Source of the DNA: an uncultured Collinsella sp.
GTDB lineage: Bacteria > Actinomycetota > Coriobacteriia > Coriobacteriales > Coriobacteriaceae
Length of the DNA: 64,000 bases
Assembly: GCA_947507155.1 (NCBI GenBank)
Contig: CANNOC010000011.1
Coordinates: forward strand, 1-64,000
Direction of reading: 5' to 3'
Position 1 is the stretch's first letter. Each line of letters begins with the position of its first letter. This document shows positions 17,139 through 24,953 of this stretch, piece by piece. The notes under the pieces were generated by a model that was not told the origin of the DNA, searched no databases, and saw only the letters and a program-made list of their open reading frames with translations. The translations under genes were made by a program, and so were the position numbers.

Positions 17139-17657
17139 ATGACGTGTAAGCTATCTGCTATCGTTGCCGTGTGTGACGATTGGGGCATTGGGTGCGAGGG
17201 CGACATGGTGGTGTCCAATCGCGCCGACATGCGCCATTTTGTGGCCTGCACCAAGGGCTGCCCGGTCATCATGGGGCGCAAGACGCTGCTGAGTTTTCCC
17301 GGTGGGCGTCCACTCAAGAACCGTCGCAATATCGTGCTTACCCGCGACGAGGATTTTGCTGTCGAGGGCGTCGACGTGGTGCATAGCATCGACGAGGCGC
17401 TCGCCGCGGTTGCCGATGAGCCCGTTGCCTGGGTGATCGGTGGCGGCGATGTCTATCGGCAATTTTTGCCGTACTGCGTGGAGGCCGAGGTCACGCATAA
17501 CCACTGCGTCCATCCCGTGGACACATATTTTCCCAATTTGGACGCCGATCCTGCATGGGAAGTTTCGCGGGCTGGCGGGGTTGCCACGATTGCCGCGGGT
17601 GAGGGTGACGAGGGTCTCGATTATGAGTTCGTGACGTATCGTCGCGTTGATGCTTAA
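17139..17657 (+). CDS. dfrA: Dihydrofolate reductase
   Basis: 172-residue DHFR, reduces dihydrofolate with NADPH. Motifs: LSAIVAVCDDWGIGCEGDM (N-terminal strand and Met20-type loop), DMRHFVACTKG, VIMGRKTLLSFPGGRPLKNRRN (NADPH binding), VIGGGDVYRQFLP. ATG 17139 is preferred over in-frame GTGs at 17130 and 17133 because AGGTGG spans 17129-17134. It couples to thyA directly upstream. Confidence 0.94.
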   Translation: MTCKLSAIVAVCDDWGIGCEGDMVVSNRADMRHFVACTKGCPVIMGRKTLLSFPGGRPLKNRRNIVLTRDEDFAVEGVDVVHSIDEALAAVADEPVAWVIGGGDVYRQFLPYCVEAEVTHNHCVHPVDTYFPNLDADPAWEVSRAGGVATIAAGEGDEGLDYEFVTYRRVDA

Positions 17658-17682
17658 ATCTCCTATTTGCCCACGGTATTAT
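17654..17682 (+). promoter_or_regulatory. Putative promoter of the TrmH-type methyltransferase gene
   Basis: TTAAAT (17654-17659), a 17-nt spacer and TATTAT (17677-17682). The -35 overlaps the dfrA stop codon. Confidence 0.5.
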
Positions 17683-17699
17683 CGGGTTGGATTGAGTAA

Positions 17700-17726
17700 G
17701 GGGCGGCGCCTGGCGTCGCCTCGTTT
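17700..17726 (+). terminator. Hairpin in the leader of the TrmH-type gene
   Basis: GGGGCGGCG and the following CGTCGCCTC can pair around GCGCCTGG, then CGTTTG. It could end dfrA transcription or act as a leader hairpin; the T-run is weak. Confidence 0.4.
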
Positions 17727-17766
17727 GATATAGATGCTGCTGTAAGAAAGGTACGGGCTGGCTGCT

Positions 17767-18681
17767 ATGACTGATGCCGTTGAGGTGCTGCGAATTGACT
17801 CGCTCGAGGACGAGCGGCTCGATGCCTACATACGACTGACGGAGCGTGAGCTGCGCTGTGTGCTGGAGCCACAAAAGGGCATCTTTATTGCGGAGAGCGC
17901 GAAGGTAATCGAGCGTGCGGTGCGTTCCGGATACGAGCCGGTGAGCTTCCTTTTGGGTGAGCGCTGGCTCAATCAGATGCTGCCGCTGTTCGAGCGTCTG
18001 GTCGTGCGCGACGGCGCCGGCCCGGTTCCTGTGTTTGTGGCCTCTATGGAACTCATGGAGCAGCTGACGGGCTTCAATGTGACACGCGGCGCGCTGGCGG
18101 CATTTCGTCGCCCCCGACAGATTCCAGTCGATGAGTTTCTCGACGGCGTCGTAAAAGCTGCGGGGGAGCGTCCGGTGCGCGTGTGCGTGCTCGAGGGGAT
18201 TGTCGACCATACTAATGTGGGTGCGATTTTCCGCTCGGCGGCAGCGTTGAATGTCGACGGTATTTTGGTCAGTCCGACGTGCTGCGACCCGCTGTACCGT
18301 CGGTCGGCCCGCGTGAGCATGGGCACGGTGTTTCAGGTGCCGTGGACGCGCATTGGCAGCGAGGCGCGCGTATGGCCGCATGATGGCCTGGCTGCGCTGC
18401 ACCATGCCGGGTTTTCCTGTGCCGCCATGGCCCTGACGGACGACTCTGTTTCCCTGGACGATCCTGCTCTGCAGGAGATTGACCGCCTTGCAATCTTTAT
18501 GGGTACTGAGGGTGCCGGCCTGGGCGCCAAGACTATCGCGGGCTGTGACCGGGCCGTGCGCATTCCGATGGCGCACGGGGTTGATTCGCTTAACGTGGCC
18601 GCGGCGAGTGCCGTCGCCTTTTGGCAGCTGTGCCCGCACGTGAGCAATGAGTATCACTACCAGCCGGGGCTGTGTCACTAG
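17767..18681 (+). CDS. TrmH/SpoU family RNA 2'-O-methyltransferase
   Basis: 304-residue SPOUT methyltransferase acting on rRNA or tRNA ribose. The N-terminal ~110 residues form a substrate-binding domain (LFIAE-like FIAESAKVIERAV). The C-terminal SPOUT core has the three knot motifs: LEGIVDHTNVGAIFRSAAAL, FMGTEGAGLG and VRIPMAHGVDSLNVAAASAVAF. The exact target nucleotide cannot be told from sequence. It stands alone between dfrA and the MATE gene. Confidence 0.9.
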   Translation: MTDAVEVLRIDSLEDERLDAYIRLTERELRCVLEPQKGIFIAESAKVIERAVRSGYEPVSFLLGERWLNQMLPLFERLVVRDGAGPVPVFVASMELMEQLTGFNVTRGALAAFRRPRQIPVDEFLDGVVKAAGERPVRVCVLEGIVDHTNVGAIFRSAAALNVDGILVSPTCCDPLYRRSARVSMGTVFQVPWTRIGSEARVWPHDGLAALHHAGFSCAAMALTDDSVSLDDPALQEIDRLAIFMGTEGAGLGAKTIAGCDRAVRIPMAHGVDSLNVAAASAVAFWQLCPHVSNEYHYQPGLCH

Positions 18682-18806
18682 GCAGTTATTCCGCACCGCG
18701 CTCTAATTCGAGGTGTTTCGGTCGCCGCCAGTCGGTGCTAAGCTGGTTTTGGCTTTGGTTTTAAATTGCTGTTTTGTTGTTTGTCGTATGCTTGTGGGGA
18801 GGGCGT

Positions 18807-20159
18807 GTGGCTAAGAAATCTACGGCTATCGATGTAACGCAAGGTGTTATTTGGCAGCAGCTGCTTTCGCTGTGCGTTCCCATCTTTTTTAGTTCGTTTT
18901 TTCAGCAGGCCTACACGCTTATCGGTACCTATATCGTCGGCCAGTTTGGCGGCAAGCTCGCATTGGGCGGCATCCAGGCCACGATGGTGCTCACCGAGCT
19001 CTGCATTGGCTTTTGCGTTGGCGTCGGCGCCGGCTGCGCGGTCATTACCGGTCAGTATTTTGGCCAGCACGATGATGAGCGACTGAGCCGTTCGGTCCAT
19101 ACGGCCATGACGCTCGCGCTGGTGGGCGGTATCGTTTTCTCGATTCTTGGCATAGTGTTCGTTGAGCCCATGCTGGTGCTTATGAACACGCCGCATGAAC
19201 TATTGGCCGAGGGCGTGGCCTATGCTCGTTGCTATTTTGCCGCCATGGTTGCGGCGCTGCTACTCAATATGGGAACGGCACTGCTGCGCGCCGTGGGCGA
19301 CACGCGCGGGCCTGCTGTGATCATCGCTTCCGGCTGCCTTGTTAATGCGGTGCTGGATGTCATCTTCGTTGCTGTGCTTCATATGGAGGCTCTGGGCTGC
19401 GGCATCGCGGTGGCGCTGACTATTTGCTCCAATGCCACGATGATCGTGATTCGTATGATGCACGCACCGGGTGCGTGGCGGCTTTCACTGTCCAAACTCG
19501 GCATTGATCCTGGCATTTGTAAGAGCATGATCTCGTGTGGTCTGCCGCTTGGTTTTCAGTCTGCTGCGTATTCGATTTCCAACGTTTTGATTCAGGTGTC
19601 GGTCAACTCGTTTGGCGCCGATGTCACCACGGCGTGGGGTCTTTCGGGCCGCTTAGATGGCATTGTCTGGATGGTTACCGAGGCGCTCGGCGTGTCGATC
19701 ACCACGTTCTCGGCACAGAACTTTGGCGCGCGCAACTACGAGCGCATGCGCAAGGGCTACCATACGTCGCTCGTGCTGTCGTTTATACTCATTGGTGGCC
19801 TGTCTGCCGTGCTGCTGGTGTTCTCGGGTCCGTTGTCGCGTCTGTTTGTCGACGATGCTTCGATTTCGGCGTACACCACGACGATTCTTCATTTCATCGC
19901 GCCGTTCTACGCGATCTTCTCGATTATCGAAAACGCGTCGGGCTCCATTCGCGGTGCCGGTGTGAGCTTGCAGCCCATGCTGCTCACGATTTTTGGCACC
20001 GTCGTGCTCAGGGTGATCTGGGTGTTTGCGATTATGCCGTTTGATCCTTCGCTTGAGCACCTGCTGCTGGTTTACCCCGTAACCTGGCTCATCACGGCCA
20101 CGATGTTTACCATCTACCACCACAGCGGCAACTGGCTCGGCCGCGCCACTGCCAAATGA
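18807..20159 (+). CDS. MATE family efflux transporter
   Basis: A 450-residue inner-membrane antiporter with about 12 hydrophobic helices. MATE features include the early LLSLCVPIFFSSFFQQAYTL helix, QFGGKLALGGI, the repeated half (SMISCGLPLGFQSAAYSISN) and AQNFGARNYERMRKG. The GTG at 18807 is favoured by GGGGAGGG just upstream. Its substrate is unknown; drugs or metabolites exported against Na+ or H+ are usual. Its stop codon is the first three bases of a paired palindrome, and cobO converges from the other side. Confidence 0.93.
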   Translation: MAKKSTAIDVTQGVIWQQLLSLCVPIFFSSFFQQAYTLIGTYIVGQFGGKLALGGIQATMVLTELCIGFCVGVGAGCAVITGQYFGQHDDERLSRSVHTAMTLALVGGIVFSILGIVFVEPMLVLMNTPHELLAEGVAYARCYFAAMVAALLLNMGTALLRAVGDTRGPAVIIASGCLVNAVLDVIFVAVLHMEALGCGIAVALTICSNATMIVIRMMHAPGAWRLSLSKLGIDPGICKSMISCGLPLGFQSAAYSISNVLIQVSVNSFGADVTTAWGLSGRLDGIVWMVTEALGVSITTFSAQNFGARNYERMRKGYHTSLVLSFILIGGLSAVLLVFSGPLSRLFVDDASISAYTTTILHFIAPFYAIFSIIENASGSIRGAGVSLQPMLLTIFGTVVLRVIWVFAIMPFDPSLEHLLLVYPVTWLITATMFTIYHHSGNWLGRATAK

Positions 20160-20240
20160 TCCCTTGGGGACGGAGGAAAACGGATCATTTCTCTCCGTCG
20201 TGATGTCGATGATCCGTTTTCCTCCGTCCCCTTTGGATCA
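20157..20240. repeat. Paired GGGGAC palindrome filling the MATE-cobO gap
   Basis: Two 32-nt arms (20157-20188 and 20209-20240) are inverted with 29 of 32 pairs matched. Each arm is itself a small hairpin: TGATCC...GGATCA around a loop with GGGGACGG. The left unit reads GGGGAC 6 nt after the MATE stop, the right unit 10 nt after the cobO stop on the minus strand. There is no normal T-run. It probably ends transcription from both sides, and its paired layout resembles REP/BIME elements. Confidence 0.8.
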
Positions 20241-20241
20241 A

Positions 20242-20727
20242 TTAGTATTCGATGCCTTGGCGGGCTAGGAGGCCTTCGTCGAAGTAATGTTTGATGGGAC
20301 GCATTTCGGTGACCAGGTCGGCAAGATCGGCCAGTGGCAGCAGGCCTCGGCCGGTGAGCACGAGCTCCGTGGTGGAGGGCTTTATCGCGATCAGCGCTTC
20401 GACATCCTCGCGCGTCACGAAGCCGCGGCGCATTGCTTCGCCGAGTTCGTCCAGAATGAGCACGTCGACCTGCGAGATCTGCTCGCGTGCGAGCTCCATG
20501 ATCTGTGCGGCGCAAGCCTCGGGCGTGTCACGGTCGGCCTGTACAATGCGCAGTCCCAGGCGCGGTGCGGCATCGTGTTCGGCGCAGTGTAGCTTCTTGG
20601 CAAACTGCAGCATGAGCACGTTAAGTCCATAGCCCGTGGCGCGCAGCGCGAGCCCCAGCGCAGCCGTCGTCTTGCCCTTGCCGTCGCCCGTATAGATTTG
20701 AACCTTGCCGACTTCCAGTGATGCCAT
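20242..20727 (-). CDS. cobO: Cob(I)yrinic acid a,c-diamide adenosyltransferase (CobO/BtuR)
   Basis: 161-residue CobO-type ATP:corrinoid adenosyltransferase, which attaches adenosyl to cobalt to form adenosylcobalamin. The P-loop is GDGKGKTT (residues 14-21), followed by VLMLQFAKK, VDVLILDELGEAMRRG (Walker B region) and LTGRGLLPLADLADLVTEM. The ~160-170 residue length is normal. No other cobalamin genes are adjacent, so it may serve salvage rather than de novo synthesis. Confidence 0.93.
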   Translation of the reverse strand: MASLEVGKVQIYTGDGKGKTTAALGLALRATGYGLNVLMLQFAKKLHCAEHDAAPRLGLRIVQADRDTPEACAAQIMELAREQISQVDVLILDELGEAMRRGFVTREDVEALIAIKPSTTELVLTGRGLLPLADLADLVTEMRPIKHYFDEGLLARQGIEY

Positions 20728-20804
20728 CTCTGTCCTTTCGTGCCCGGCGTCGGTTTATCGCCGTCCGGGTTGGGTATTCTAGATAGCATTATCAACCCCA
20801 GTAG

Positions 20805-22712
20805 ATGGAGTTCAAGCAGATGGAGATGGATGACAACAAACGTAGACGGAATATGATCCTCTACGTGCTCATCGCCTTCGTCGTCTACCTCGTGCTCTCG
20901 ACCGTTCTGTTCCCCAACATCGGTCACACGCAGCAGATTACGAAGACCGATTATTCGACGTTTGTCAAAGCGCTCGATAAGAAAAGCGTCGACAAGGTCG
21001 AGTACAACACGGATGATTACACGATTTATTACACCAAGAAGGGCGAGGACGAGAATATCGCCTACAAGACGACCGGTGTACCGAATGACGCGGGCTTTAC
21101 CGATCGCGTGCTTGAATCTGGCGCCTCGCTTGAGTCAGTCGTTCCCGATAACAACTCGGGTTTGCTGACCTATTACCTGCTCACCCTCATTCTTCCCATG
21201 GCGATTTTCTTCCTGATCGGCTGGTGGCTCAACCGCCGCATGAAGAAGGCCATGGGCGATGACGGTCCGTCGATGAACTTTGGCGGCGGTGGTTTTGGCG
21301 GCGGTGGACTGGGCAAGTCCGGCGCGCGCGTGATCGCCTCCAAGGACGTGGGCGTGACCTTTAAGGATGTCGCCGGCCAGGAAGAGGCCAAGGAGTCCCT
21401 CAAGGAGGTCGTCGACTTTCTGGAGAAGCCGCAGCGCTACGAGGAGATTGGCGCCAAGCTGCCGCGCGGCGCTCTCCTTGTTGGCCCTCCGGGTACCGGT
21501 AAGACCCTGCTTGCCAAGGCTGTTGCCGGTGAGGCGGGCGTGCCGTTCTTTAGCATTTCGGGCTCTGAGTTTGTTGAGATGTTCGTCGGCCGCGGCGCCG
21601 CCAAGGTGCGCGATCTGTTTAAGCAGGCCAAGGAAAAGGCCCCGTGCATCGTCTTTATCGATGAGATCGATACCATCGGCAAGAAGCGCGATGGCGGCGG
21701 CTTTAGTGGCAACGACGAGCGCGAGCAGACGCTCAACCAGCTACTGACCGAGATGGACGGCTTCGATAACCATAAGGGTATTGTCGTTCTCGCTGCTACC
21801 AACCGCCCCGACAGCCTTGACCCGGCCCTGCTGCGCCCCGGTCGTTTTGACCGCCGCATCCCCGTTGAGCTGCCCGACCTGACTGGTCGCAAGAACATCC
21901 TCGAGCTGCATGCGAAGAGCGTGAAGACGCAGCCGCCGATCGACCTGACTGCGATTGCCCGCGCCACGCCCGGTGCCTCGGGCGCCGACCTGGCCAACAT
22001 CATCAACGAGGGCGCCCTGCGAGCCGTCCGCGAGGGTCGCAAGCGTGCCACGCAGGACGATTTTGAGGAGTCGGTTGAGGTCGTCATCGCCGGTCAGCAG
22101 CGTAAGTCTACGGTGCTGTCCGACCACGAGAAGCAGGTCGTGTCCTACCACGAAATCGGCCATGCCATCGTTGCCGCTCGCCAGAAGGGTTCTGCGCCGG
22201 TTACCAAGATTACCATCGTGCCGCGCACGAGCGGCGCTCTGGGCTACACCATGCAGGTCGAGGAGGACGAGCGCTTCCTGACCACGCGCCAGGAGGTGTT
22301 GGACAAGCTCGCTGTCTACTGCGGTGGACGTGCCGCCGAGGAGCTCATCTTTGGTGAGATGACGACCGGCGCGGCCAACGATATCGAGCAGGCCACCAAG
22401 CTCGCCCGTAACATGGTGACGCGCTTTGGTATGTCCGATGAGTTTGGCATGATGGCGCTCGGTACCGTCCAGAATGCGTACCTCAACCAGGATACGTCGC
22501 TCACCTGCGCCCCCGGTACGGCCGAGCGCGTGGACGCGATTGTCGCCAAGCTGATCGAGGATGCGCACGACCGCGCTCTGCAGATCCTGAAGGAGAATAA
22601 GTTTAAGCTCCACGAGCTGGCTCGTTATCTGTACAAGAAGGAGACGATCACCGGCGAGGAGTTTATGAACCTCCTCACGCGCGAAAATCCGCTGATGCCT
22701 AAGCAGCAATAG
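20805..22712 (+). CDS. ftsH: ATP-dependent zinc metalloprotease FtsH
   Basis: FtsH, 635 residues, a membrane-anchored AAA+ protease that degrades misassembled membrane proteins and short-lived regulators. The first TM helix is at about 16-36, an extracytoplasmic segment follows, and TM2 is at about 120-140. A Gly-rich linker precedes the AAA domain: Walker A GPPGTGKT (about 227-234), Walker [20 protein letters not shown]. The zinc site is HEIGH (about 449-453) where most FtsH proteins read HEAGH; this still fits HEXXH. In-frame ATGs at 20820 and 20826 are alternative starts. Confidence 0.96.
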   Translation: MEFKQMEMDDNKRRRNMILYVLIAFVVYLVLSTVLFPNIGHTQQITKTDYSTFVKALDKKSVDKVEYNTDDYTIYYTKKGEDENIAYKTTGVPNDAGFTDRVLESGASLESVVPDNNSGLLTYYLLTLILPMAIFFLIGWWLNRRMKKAMGDDGPSMNFGGGGFGGGGLGKSGARVIASKDVGVTFKDVAGQEEAKESLKEVVDFLEKPQRYEEIGAKLPRGALLVGPPGTGKTLLAKAVAGEAGVPFFSISGSEFVEMFVGRGAAKVRDLFKQAKEKAPCIVFIDEIDTIGKKRDGGGFSGNDEREQTLNQLLTEMDGFDNHKGIVVLAATNRPDSLDPALLRPGRFDRRIPVELPDLTGRKNILELHAKSVKTQPPIDLTAIARATPGASGADLANIINEGALRAVREGRKRATQDDFEESVEVVIAGQQRKSTVLSDHEKQVVSYHEIGHAIVAARQKGSAPVTKITIVPRTSGALGYTMQVEEDERFLTTRQEVLDKLAVYCGGRAAEELIFGEMTTGAANDIEQATKLARNMVTRFGMSDEFGMMALGTVQNAYLNQDTSLTCAPGTAERVDAIVAKLIEDAHDRALQILKENKFKLHELARYLYKKETITGEEFMNLLTRENPLMPKQQ

Positions 22713-22739
22713 CGTTGCGTTCGGGACAGTAAATATCGA

Positions 22740-22776
22740 CGCCCCATTTGAGTGCCTATCTCAAATGGGGCGTTTT
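22740..22776 (+). terminator. Terminator after ftsH
   Basis: A perfect 13-bp stem (22740-22752 with 22760-22772), a 7-nt loop and then TTTT. A GGGACAG core lies upstream at 22723-22729, 10 nt after the ftsH stop. Confidence 0.9.
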
Positions 22777-22793
22777 GCTTGAGAGGGATGCAT

Positions 22794-23246
22794 ATGAAGA
22801 TCGTGGTGAGTGCCTGTTTGATGGGCGAGAGCTGCAAGTATAACGGTCTCGATAATTACCATCGCGAGCTGGTCGAGGCCTGCGAGCGTACGGGGACCGA
22901 GGTCCTCTTGGTGTGCCCTGAGGTCTTTGGGGGCCTGCTCACGCCGCGCAAGCCGTCCGAGATTGTGAACGGCGAGGTTCGTACCTGCGAGGGCGTGTCC
23001 GTTGACCGAGAATTCCGCCTGGGCGCTCAACGTGCGCTCGATATGTGTGAGCAGGCGGGCGGTCCGGAAGAGATCGCCGCGTGTGTCTTGCAGGACCGCA
23101 GTCCCTCGTGTGGTGCAGGGCGCATCTACGACGGAACATTCAGCGGCACCCTCACAGCGGGTAATGGTGTTTTTGTCGATCTGCTGCTACGTCACGGGTA
23201 CCGCGTGATTCCGGCTAGCGAGTTCGACCCGAGCATGCTGAAATAG
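22794..23246 (+). CDS. DUF523 family protein
   Basis: 150-residue DUF523 protein. It has the family start VVSACLMGESCKYNG with two cysteines, then VCPEVFGGL and ACVLQDRSPSCGAGRIYDG. The conserved cysteines suggest a metal or Fe-S site; some homologues are fused to DUF1722. The function is not established. ATG 22794 is preferred over ATG 22788 because GAGAGG sits at proper spacing. Confidence 0.85.
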   Translation: MKIVVSACLMGESCKYNGLDNYHRELVEACERTGTEVLLVCPEVFGGLLTPRKPSEIVNGEVRTCEGVSVDREFRLGAQRALDMCEQAGGPEEIAACVLQDRSPSCGAGRIYDGTFSGTLTAGNGVFVDLLLRHGYRVIPASEFDPSMLK

Positions 23247-23255
23247 CAAATGAAG

Positions 23256-23291
23256 GCGGGGCGGCCATCGAGTGGATAGTCGCCCCCTTTG
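23256..23291 (+). terminator. Terminator after the DUF523 gene
   Basis: GGGGCG (23258-23263) pairs with CGCCCC (23281-23286) across a 17-nt loop, followed by CTTTG. It is of moderate quality. Confidence 0.5.
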
Positions 23292-23344
23292 CTGGCAAGG
23301 TAAACTATTTCAACAAATGTTCAATGGCTTTTGCCCAGATAAAA

Positions 23345-23377
23345 CCTGCCAAAATAAACCTGTCCCTTTTTGGTAGG
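23345..23377 (-). terminator. GGGACAGG-loop terminator of the GldA-like gene
   Basis: On the minus strand, CCTACCAAAA and TTTTGGCAGG pair (one A-C mismatch) around a loop containing GGGACAGG, followed by TTTTAT. The left arm starts directly after the TAA stop codon (23378-23380). It belongs to the group of 3'-end hairpins with a GGGAC core. Confidence 0.75.
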
Positions 23378-24466
23378 TTAGGCAAGGAGGGTGTGGCCGT
23401 AGGCGTTGGCGGCCTTGATGGCAGCGGCGAACTTCTTGTCGGTGAAGGGCTCCGGGTTGCCCTGCTTCCACTCGTTGGTGGCGTGTGCGTATTCGCACAG
23501 GGCCGGGATATCGGCCTCAGAAAGCCCAACCTGCTCAAGCGTCACGGGCAGGCCCATCTGTTTGTTAAAGGCGGCGTAGCGCTCAAGGTTCTCGGTATCG
23601 CCCGTATAGGCAAACAGCACCAGCACGCCCAAGCTCACGACCTCGCCATGCAGATAGGAGCCCTCGCGCGGAATGCTGCAGGTGGCGTTGTAGAACGCAT
23701 GCGCCACGCTCGAGTTGTAGTAGTAATCGTTTTGGTTGGTCAGGTTCGAGACATAGCCCGTGTTGACCACGATGTCGAGCGCGATCTGCTTGACGGCCTC
23801 GCTCGACAGATTCTGACGAACGTCCTCAAGACCCTGAACACCGTAGGTAAACAGCGGCTCGGAACAGGTGTGGGCAAGAGCCAGGCCAAGGCCGGCGGTG
23901 TGCTCCAGGTCGCCGGCGCTCGTGGCGTACTCGACTTCGGGTTGCTTGGACAGGGCGTCGCCCACGCCGGCCCAGAAGTACTCCGCCGGAGCCTCGGCGA
24001 TGATCTTGGGGTTGATGAAGATGTGCGCCGGTCGGTTGGGGTACGAATAGCCCTCGAGCGAGCCGTCGTCGTTGTACACGACGGCAATGGCGGTCGCGGC
24101 GGAGCAGTTGGAACAGATCGTCGGGACAGTGAAGACGATCTTCTTGAGCTCGATGGCCGCCGTCTTGACGGTGTCGAGCGCCTTTCCGCCGCCGCAGGCG
24201 ATAAGAACATCAGCCTCCTGGCAGGCAGGGGAGTTCACGACCTTGGCGATATTGGCACGCGTACTGTTGGTGCCGTAGACGCGCGTCTCGAGAATTTCGA
24301 CGTCGGTACCCGCCAGCGCAGCTCCGATACCGGGAAGTGCTGCGGCCAGTGCCCGCTTGCCACCGATGATCGCGACCTTCTTCGCGCCGTACTCGGCCAG
24401 CGCGCCGGGCAGCTCGTCAAAGCAATCCTCGCCAACGGTGTAGTCGCTCATTCCAATCGTGCGCAT
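23378..24466 (-). CDS. Iron/zinc-dependent alcohol dehydrogenase, glycerol dehydrogenase-like
   Basis: A 362-residue member of the GldA-like group of metal-dependent dehydrogenases, NAD-linked. Cofactor site: VAIIGGKRAL and ADVLIACGGGKALDTVKTA. Metal ligands appear intact: Asp in GVGDALSKQ, His in SVAHAFYN and His in YLHGEVVSLG. Substrate could be glycerol, hydroxyacetone or another small polyol; this is not decidable here. AAGAAGG lies 5 nt before the ATG. It stands alone, divergent from the ileS T-box leader. Confidence 0.85.
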   Translation of the reverse strand: MRTIGMSDYTVGEDCFDELPGALAEYGAKKVAIIGGKRALAAALPGIGAALAGTDVEILETRVYGTNSTRANIAKVVNSPACQEADVLIACGGGKALDTVKTAAIELKKIVFTVPTICSNCSAATAIAVVYNDDGSLEGYSYPNRPAHIFINPKIIAEAPAEYFWAGVGDALSKQPEVEYATSAGDLEHTAGLGLALAHTCSEPLFTYGVQGLEDVRQNLSSEAVKQIALDIVVNTGYVSNLTNQNDYYYNSSVAHAFYNATCSIPREGSYLHGEVVSLGVLVLFAYTGDTENLERYAAFNKQMGLPVTLEQVGLSEADIPALCEYAHATNEWKQGNPEPFTDKKFAAAIKAANAYGHTLLA

Positions 24467-24590
24467 AGCAACCTTCTTTCGTTCGATAAAGTGCTTTCAG
24501 GTATTTTGCTCCAAGAGAAGGTCCACAGCCGCGAGAAATTTCGAACGTATAAAACCAGTGTTGAGGGTTTTTCGCCGGCGCTGAACGTGC

Positions 24591-24596
24591 TAGCAT
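24591..24596 (+). promoter_or_regulatory. Putative -10 of the ileS T-box transcript
   Basis: Extended -10 TGCTAGCAT (TAGCAT at 24591-24596), 20 nt before the first paired base of T-box stem I. The -35 is weak (TTTTCG, 16 nt upstream). Confidence 0.45.
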
Positions 24597-24608
24597 ACTC
24601 CGCATAAG

Positions 24609-24910
24609 CGTTGATGGGGACGAGTAGTCGGCCGTCCGCATGCTACAGAGAGCGGGGAGCGCTGAGAACCCGTGCATGCGACCGATGAAAATCACCCCGG
24701 AGCTGCGGTCCCAACGGACGTGCCGCGCAGGTTCGTCTTAGTAGATATCGCCGAGATGGTCGTCGATACAGGCCAGCCGAGTAACGGATGCGAGCGCGCG
24801 GCGACGCGGGCGAGGGCATCTAAGCTGGGTGGTTAAACGAAGAGCTTTTGCGGGCGTACAGTCCGTTTTTGTGGCGCTTCGTCCCAGCTTGTAGGGACGG
24901 GCGCTTTTTT
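24609..24910 (+). ncRNA. T-box riboswitch leader of ileS
   Basis: The leader senses uncharged tRNA-Ile. Stem I runs from GGGGAC (24616-24621) to GTCCC (24708-24712), with inner CGCATGC/GCATGCG (24637-24643 / 24674-24680). The specifier codon ATC is at 24691-24693 in GAAAATCACC. The antiterminator is formed by AAGCTGGG (24822-24829) with CCCAGCTT (24883-24890) and ACGAAG with CTTCGT, enclosing the 7-nt bulge TGGTTAA (24830-24836), whose TGGT can pair with the tRNA ACCA end. The competing terminator is GCGC-TT-CGTCCC / GGGACG-G-GCGC followed by six T (24905-24910). Confidence 0.93.
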
Positions 24911-24953
24911 GGTGCCCAACGGGCGTGCGCGCCCACGACATGAAAGGGGTACC

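Noticed and set aside
24616..24621. GGGGAC in the ileS leader as a member of the GGGAC hairpin group
   Set aside because: It is the base of T-box stem I, paired with GTCCC at 24708, and is not at a gene 3' end.
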